The position numbers and the translations under genes are program-made. From contig JAKFAO010000003.1 of assembly GCA_021527695.1 (NCBI GenBank), positions 1,426,001 through 1,490,000 of the forward strand: a DNA stretch of 64,000 nt, written 5' to 3'. The DNA comes from Naematelia aurantialba (Eukaryota; Basidiomycota; Tremellomycetes; Tremellales; Naemateliaceae). The notes under the pieces were generated by a model that saw only the letters and a program-made list of their open reading frames with translations, did not search any database and was not told where the DNA came from. Numbering within the stretch: position 1 is the stretch's first letter; the number at the start of each line of letters is the position of its first letter. Of this stretch, positions 58,474 to 64,000 are shown one piece after another.

Positions 58474-60367
58474 TCAATTGTCCACGCGGTACTTTGCTTC
58501 TCTGGCCTCCATGATCTGCCGCAGCGCATCGACCTTTTCGTCCTTGGTCGCATTGTACGCCAACTTGGCCTGGTTGAACGCTGGATCATACACGTCAGCG
58601 GATCATACACGTCAGCTGTCTCCCTCGGAATGCCCCCACGGGACCTGCTCCTGCCCCCACAGCACGCCGCCGAAACTGAGGATGGCGGCAGGTGGGACAT
58701 GGGATATAGGATACGGCCCGACGGAAAGATCTGCGAGACTCACGGTTCTCGGGCGCTTTCTCGAATTGCTTGAAGAGCTTGTCGCGGTATTGGTTCTGTC
58801 TCAGGCCGGGGTACTACAGGGAGTCCGATCAGCACCAGTCGTGAAGCAAACGGACAGATTGCACAAGGCGCGATGAACGGCAGGAGGACGACCGACCGGA
58901 TAGAAACCGCATAGTCGGCAAGAGGGAAATGGAGAGGACAGAAGAAAGGCGAGACGGCACGTACATCTTGTCGGATATTAGGCATCTCCCGCTCCAGATA
59001 CGCCTCAAAGGCAGCTTTAAAGCGGCGCTTCGTGGATCAGCGGGTTCCCTCAAGCCGAGCAGCGGCAAGGAAACTTACCTCTGGGTGCTGCTCGATCAAC
59101 CCGGCCTATGAAATCCACGTATCAGCGTCGCCTTCTAGGACGACTTTCTTCGTTCGCCACTACCTTCTCTCCTCGCCCCCTCTCCTCGTTGCTTTGCCAA
59201 TGCCCAGGCTCGGGCCGTTTGTCCCCTCGCGTCTCACACAAGGGAGCTGGTGATTTCGCTCACCTTCGTTCCCAACGTCTGCTTGTCCGTACGGGCATTA
59301 ACCACCTCCATCGCCTCCAACATCTGCTCCAGCCCCGTTGCGCTCAACTCGGGCGCCTCGACCTCTCCCTCGCCACCATTACGTAGCCCGAGCGGGTCGG
59401 CAACAGAGTACGCGGCAATGCCCGCCGCGGGTGCTGGGGCGAGGACACCCCCCGCGGGCTTCTTCTTGCTCGCGCCTGCTTTGGGGGCGGATTTGGTCTT
59501 GCTTGGTAAAGAAGCTTCTTCGGCCGCCAGCAGTGCTTCGCGCTCGGCCTTCTTGCGTGCTGAGCAGCATGAGCATGACAGACAACTCAGTCAGTACCAG
59601 GGATGGTGAGGGGGGAGTGGGGCAGAGCGAAGTTGGGGAAGGGAACGCCTGGCAGTGGACGACCAACGTGTCGTAGATGTAGGAGGTATAGTGAAAGAGA
59701 GACATGATGGCTGGACCGAAGTCTAGAGCAAATTAAAAGTGAAAGATGAAGAGCGAGGGATGAAGAGCGAAATAGCAGAGCGAGCGAGGAAGAGCGAGCG
59801 AGGAAGATCGAGGGATGAAGAGCGAGCGAGGAAGAAAGAACGAAGGACGAAGAGCGAGGGATACAGAGTCAAGAGCTGAGAGCACATGAAGAAGCATCAC
59901 CACTCACCCTGCTCTGCAGCCTTGGCAGCCGCCGCCTCAGCCTTTGAAGACCCCTTCGCTGCTGCCCCATCAGCACCCCCTCTACCCTCCCCTCTCCTCC
60001 CTCTCCACGCAGCCATCTAGCGCAGGGACAGGTCATGCTCGAGCTCACCTCCATCTTTCCATTCATCTGCCTCTTTGGCTTCCTTCGCCTTGTTGGCCGC
60101 TTGGGCTTTCTTCTCCTACCGCCATTAGATATCAGATCAGCCCGCCTCTCTCCCTCACGACGAAGAGTAGGCACTATCCCGGTTCCCCAGCTGCGCAGTC
60201 CTTGCAAGCCGGCGGGCAGACGCCCGGGAGAGGGGGGTTGAGGTGTGCGTGAATGGCGTGGCTGTGGCTGTGGGTGTAGGTGGGAAGCGGGGGGAACCCA
60301 CCTCGTTCTCGGCCTTCTTTGCCCTTCCAGACTCCTTCTTTGCGTTCCCTCCCTTATTTGGGGGCAT
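58474..60367 (-). CDS. CCDC124 / Lso2-like ribosome-associated protein
   Basis: Small, highly charged protein; human CCDC124 and yeast Lso2 bind idle 80S ribosomes during recovery from starvation. The ATG (60365-60367) gives MPPNKGGNAKKESGRAKKAE, a basic helical start like Lso2. Further exons give EKKAQAANKAKEAKEADEWK, an Ala/Lys/Glu coiled coil, and ARKKAEREALLAAEEASLP. The best family block is the C-terminal part: LIEQHPERRFKAAFEAYLER, EMPNIRQDYPGLRQNQYRDK and LFKQFEKAPENPFNQAKLAY. It ends AREAKYRVDN-stop. Six or so introns, one holding an AGCGAGGA-type repeat. Confidence 0.82.
59744..59866. repeat. Degenerate gaagagcgagcgag repeat in the CCDC124 intron
   Basis: About 120 bp of purine-rich 8-20 bp units (gatgaagagcgaggg, gagcgagcgaggaaga) inside an intron of the CCDC124-like gene. 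Confidence 0.85.
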
Positions 60368-60754
60368 GATGGTCGTTCCACGTATCCAACCTCCTGCGCT
60401 GTAGATATCAAAACTCACAAACACGATGAAATGGGCATGTCAACTGATAGAGCCAGCCAAGTGGAGGTTCCCGGTCGCGTCGGCCGATTCCCCCTGGAAG
60501 CCGACAAAGGTTTGTAGTCGTCCACAGCTTGGCATTCCCAAACTCGGACGCACCCCAAAGCCCAAGAGGCAGAGTATGCAGGACATCGTATACATACGAG
60601 TAGGTGATATGCGATATGTACCGTCCATAGCCTCGACAACACAAGCGCAGTCGCAGTCCCAGCAGAACCTACAGTACAACCGGCGGTAGCGCCTCGAACC
60701 CCCACTCGTACACATCTAGAACCTGCACCTTCAAGCACAAGCACACTTCTGACA
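60368..60754. other. Intergenic region, CCDC124 / BCAS3-like, no gene
   Basis: The stretch upstream of the CCDC124-like gene and downstream of the BCAS3-like gene. No supported reading frame, repeat or known motif was found. Confidence 0.45.
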
Positions 60755-63700
60755 CTACTTTGCGTATTGACGCGCCAAGATCTTTTGCCTTGCTTCCCAC
60801 TTGCGTCGTTCCTCCTCCTCCTCATCCAGCAAGCCCAGAACAAGGTCGTCAGGACCACCGTCGTCCTCTACAGCCTTGCGATACTCCTCTTCCCATGGCT
60901 CTGCCCAGCCTTCCGCATCCGTATCGTCCTCCCCCGTAACCGAGCTCTCCGTATTCGTCGCCGGTAGAATACCGCTCGATGGGCTGGATGCATCGTCCTC
61001 TTCCCCTCCAGAAGGAAATACCGCGTCTTCCTCGAAACTCAGCTGATTCGCGTGCGCTTCACTGAGCCGCCGGCGCGTACGCGAATGCTGCGCTCGTACA
61101 TATTCCCGCCGCACGCGGTCGACACCCTCACCGAGTCCCGCAGCGACATGTCGAATAGGAATGGTGCTGTGCCACTTACGGCCGGGATCACCGTTCGGTA
61201 ACCTCGGCAGCTGCTGTGAAGGTCGACTCTCGATGACAGAATGCAGTGCCGAAGACAGCGGTCCGTCAAAGGTCGTGACCTCAGGAGAAGCCGCTCGCGC
61301 TTCTACCTCATGGCGGAATGCTTGTCTCTCTGTTCGAGCTTCGATGTCCATAATAGACAGCGGAGAAAACTCGTCGATGGGTCGAGCTGCGAAAAAGTCG
61401 ATCTGATGAGACAAATAGATAGATCGAGGCAGAACGTGGACACTGTTGCTATATGTTTGAATCTCCGCACGGGCGAGTGATCTCCTGTCAGCTATGTTCC
61501 AACACTCAGACCCACCTTGATGTCAGATGACTCCGCCGCCGTCCAACCCTTGACGAGGGTAGCAACACCTGATCGCCTGCAAGAGGGAGTGACCACCGCG
61601 CCTTGATATTGTGCTCGAGTCCCAGATCATTTTGGTCCATAAAGCCAGCCTTGGCCCTCATCATGTCGGACAATGCGCTACCACGGCCCTGCGCCTCTTT
61701 CGCTGTGGAGGAAGATCGGGTGACCTGACGAACGGACAGCCTCGATAGGTCAATCTCGGCCACTGTCGGTCGATAAATCGCTACATCTTGGCAGAATGTT
61801 CCCTTTGCTAAGGGGTTCGGACGGAATTCCGCGAAGAAGAAGACGCTTGGAGCGTAAGGGCGAGGTTCCGATTCCTTTTCCGCCAGTCGAGGCGGGCGCA
61901 GTCGAGCAAAAGGAGCCACAACAGTTGACAGAGAGAAGAGCTTGTCAGGATTTGGGACACGCGCCTTAGCGTGACTCGAGGCTGTGGGAGGGCCACCCAA
62001 CGGATGGATTGGAAAGATGTCTATTCATCAGTCTATGATTGCGGCCGTTGACTCACGGATCGTCCCTCTGCCCGTCCCCACGCCCAGCCACCTGCAATCT
62101 CTGCTCCATCGCACGTCACTCACGACCGAAGAGGTGTTGCCACGGCGGAGCTCGTAGATGTGCCAGATCATGCCGCGGCATGTGTCCTTGTTACCCTGTT
62201 CCGCACCAGCGGGGTGCAAATCCAATAGATGGAAAGCGCGCCCATCAGTTGAGATGAAGAGTTGCGTGCCGTCGGGCGAGAATGAGAGGAACGATACCGT
62301 TCGGACTTGTCGCGAAGATCCAAGTGCAGCCTCTGATGGCAGAGGAGGTCCGAAGGGTCTTGAAACTGGTAGGCGAAAGTGCGCGATTGTTTCTGGTTTT
62401 ACGCCTGACCTAGGGAACAGGTCGATCACCTGAACCCATTCCCCGCCTTGCACGAAGTGGGCTGACGCTTCCGGTCCGCTCGCATCGTCCAAAGACCTTG
62501 CCTCTGACCCTTCACTTTCCCGGTCTTCATCATCCCCAAACGTGCCAGACCCTTCAGCTGGAGCACTTCGCGCCAAACGCCCATTGCGAGCTTTGTTGGC
62601 GGCTCTTGCTCCCATCTTGATGCCCGCCCATACACCACGAGCAACACCCCCGCCAATCCCCACCGCCGATGTAAGAATATCGCCTTGGGGTGTTGCAGCA
62701 GATCGAGTGGAAGGTCGCGCCTGATCTGCCTCGGAGATGGCCCGCGTACGAGAGGTGGATCGGGCAGTAAGGATCGACCCGAGCCCTTCGGGACCTGGGA
62801 AACGAGGCGGCTCGGACGTAGCGAGGACGAGAAGACGACCGGACAGGGAAAAGGTAGGGAGAGGAATGCGAGGATTCGCAGGGAGATCTTTGTAGCGATG
62901 CAAGGGAGTAAAGGAGATGGGGTCGAGTATGTGAAGCGAAGGAGTGGGATGCGAGATAGACTAAGGCATCAGAGGGCTCAAACATAATGACTCACAATGG
63001 CGATAGCATGCCGTGAGGATGCAACAGATGCTGTGTTACCGGGCCCAATCTGGATGCGCCGCACAGCCTTGCCTGTCCGCAGAGCAATAATGACTAGCGA
63101 TATCGTCCCCATGGCTCTTCGAGCCGGCGCGAACGTCCTATCCGGGGTTCAGTGATGCACGGGTGTGATGACTAAAACGTACATGAGCGCGACGAGTGGT
63201 CCATGATCTTTTGACATGGCGTTCGGCTCCAAGAGCCTGGCACCTATAACCTCCTCCGCCGACGCATTTATCACTTGCCCGCCGTCAAGCACAGAAGTGT
63301 GTGTGTCCTCGTCATATTTTACTGCGGGCAGATTGAATGTCTCTTCGGGAGCGGGGAAGACCTCCTGCACGTGCGGATCATCTGGGAGGATGCTGGAGGC
63401 GAGGGAGAATATCTGAAGAGCATGGGAACGCGACGTCACTAGTAGCAATGGCCTGCATGTCAGCAAGGTAGTCGGCCAAACAACTCACGTCCTGCCCCGT
63501 CCATCGCCCAGATCGGCCTCCTGCCATACTGCCGTACTCCCTTCTGCTCCCGCTGTCGAAGATTCGGCATGATTCGTTGCTTTGTTTGGGGAAGTCGGGA
63601 GGAAGCCCTTGAGCGATGGCATACCAGAGAATGAGGGGAGATGGTACAAGAACGGAGACAGGATGGATGCACTATCATGGCTTGCGGATGAGCTCGGATG

Positions 63701-63769
63701 ACTCGGCTTACTTACTTGACGTCTAGCGCTTGATGAGTGGTCAGCATATGACTGCCGCGGGTCATCCAT
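60755..63769 (-). CDS. BCAS3-like WD40 protein
   Basis: Fungal member of the BCAS3/Atg18-related WD40 family; animal BCAS3 acts with PHAF1 at autophagosome sites. The simplest start is the ATG at 63767-63769 (MDDPRQSYADHSSSARRQVS). A spliced start at 63879 with a 7 nt exon is possible. Blocks: TPLLLVTSRSHALQIFSLAS, LARSAPAEGSGTFGDDED, then the family hallmark VRTVSFLSFSPDGTQLFIST and WHIYELRRGNTSSVVSDVRW followed by SRDCRWLGVGTGRGTIHIFP and IHPLGGP. A second conserved region is IDFFAARPIDEFSPLSIMDI. The end is acidic, with LLDEEEEERRKWEARQKILA and RQYAK-stop. At least six introns. Confidence 0.78.
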
Positions 63770-64000
63770 GACGACTCACGTATGCCCCGTCTCTTTCCCT
63801 GCCCTTTCGCCGCCGTAAAACTCGACATACCATCGGATCCGCGTCGCCGTTCAACGTCGACATGATCCGATGTTGGCATGAAGTGACTCCGGAGGAGCGA
63901 ACGTGTGGGTGTCGAACAGATGCGGTGATGATTGTGTCAAGGCAATCTTGTAGATCCAGTTAGCTCGTTCGATCTCAGGGTCTCTGAGTAGAGAGTAGAG
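63770..64000. other. Upstream region of the BCAS3-like gene
   Basis: Probably promoter and leader of the leftward gene. It contains an alternative ATG (63877-63879) followed by about 30 open codons and a GTGAGT donor. No other gene is visible before the window ends. Confidence 0.4.

Noticed and set aside
63779..63879. Alternative first exon of the BCAS3-like gene starting at 63879
   Set aside because: It needs a 7 nt exon and a 35 nt intron to keep frame; the downstream ATG at 63769 gives an uninterrupted frame, so it was kept only as an alternative.

Overview
This window is nuclear DNA of a basidiomycete fungus, most likely a Tremellomycetes yeast (the Cryptococcus/Trichosporon side). The genes are protein coding, closely packed on both strands, and cut by many short introns (about 35-250 nt) with GTGAGT/GTAAGT-like donors, CTGAC/CTAAC-like branch sites and YAG acceptors. 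A close relative of the cryptococcal alpha-1,3-mannosyltransferase (CMT1/CAP59 family, GT69) supports the lineage. The order below Tremellomycetes is not decided. No bacterial operons, rRNA, tRNA, CRISPR array or intact transposon was recognised. Intron edges were read by eye, so exon boundaries are approximate; gene ends come from in-frame start and stop codons.

Layout, left to right: tail of an unknown gene (1-50); class II ketose-bisphosphate aldolase (-); YIF1 (-) and NOP13 (+), divergent; YIA6-type mitochondrial NAD carrier (+); dihydroxyacetone-kinase-family kinase (-) divergent from an RpiB-family sugar-phosphate isomerase (+); PAP2 lipid phosphatase (+); SLC35C/TPT-type Golgi nucleotide-sugar transporter (-); a 2 kb gap; CAT-fold acyltransferase (+); TRP4 (-) divergent from a polynucleotide kinase 3'-phosphatase (+); mitoribosomal uS15m (+); a biotin carboxylase of the methylcrotonoyl-CoA carboxylase alpha type (-); a GT32 glycosyltransferase (-); SPT5 (-); CAF-1 subunit CAC2 (-); RIX7 (-) divergent from RAD51 (+); F-box/LRR-like protein (-) divergent from bL27m (+); GT69 mannosyltransferase (-) divergent from an inositol-monophosphatase-type enzyme (+); ribosomal protein eS4 (+); CCDC124/Lso2-like ribosome factor (-); BCAS3-like WD40 protein (-).

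Most genes are housekeeping. The best candidate for a little-described system is the kinase/RpiB divergent pair, with a GatY/KbaY-like aldolase about 6 kb away. This resembles the kinase-plus-isomerase logic of tetritol (erythritol/erythrulose) or other short-chain ketose catabolism. The second unusual signal is structural: short tandem duplications (7-39 bp units) sit just downstream of, or across, the stop codons of many genes, and longer minisatellites fill several introns.
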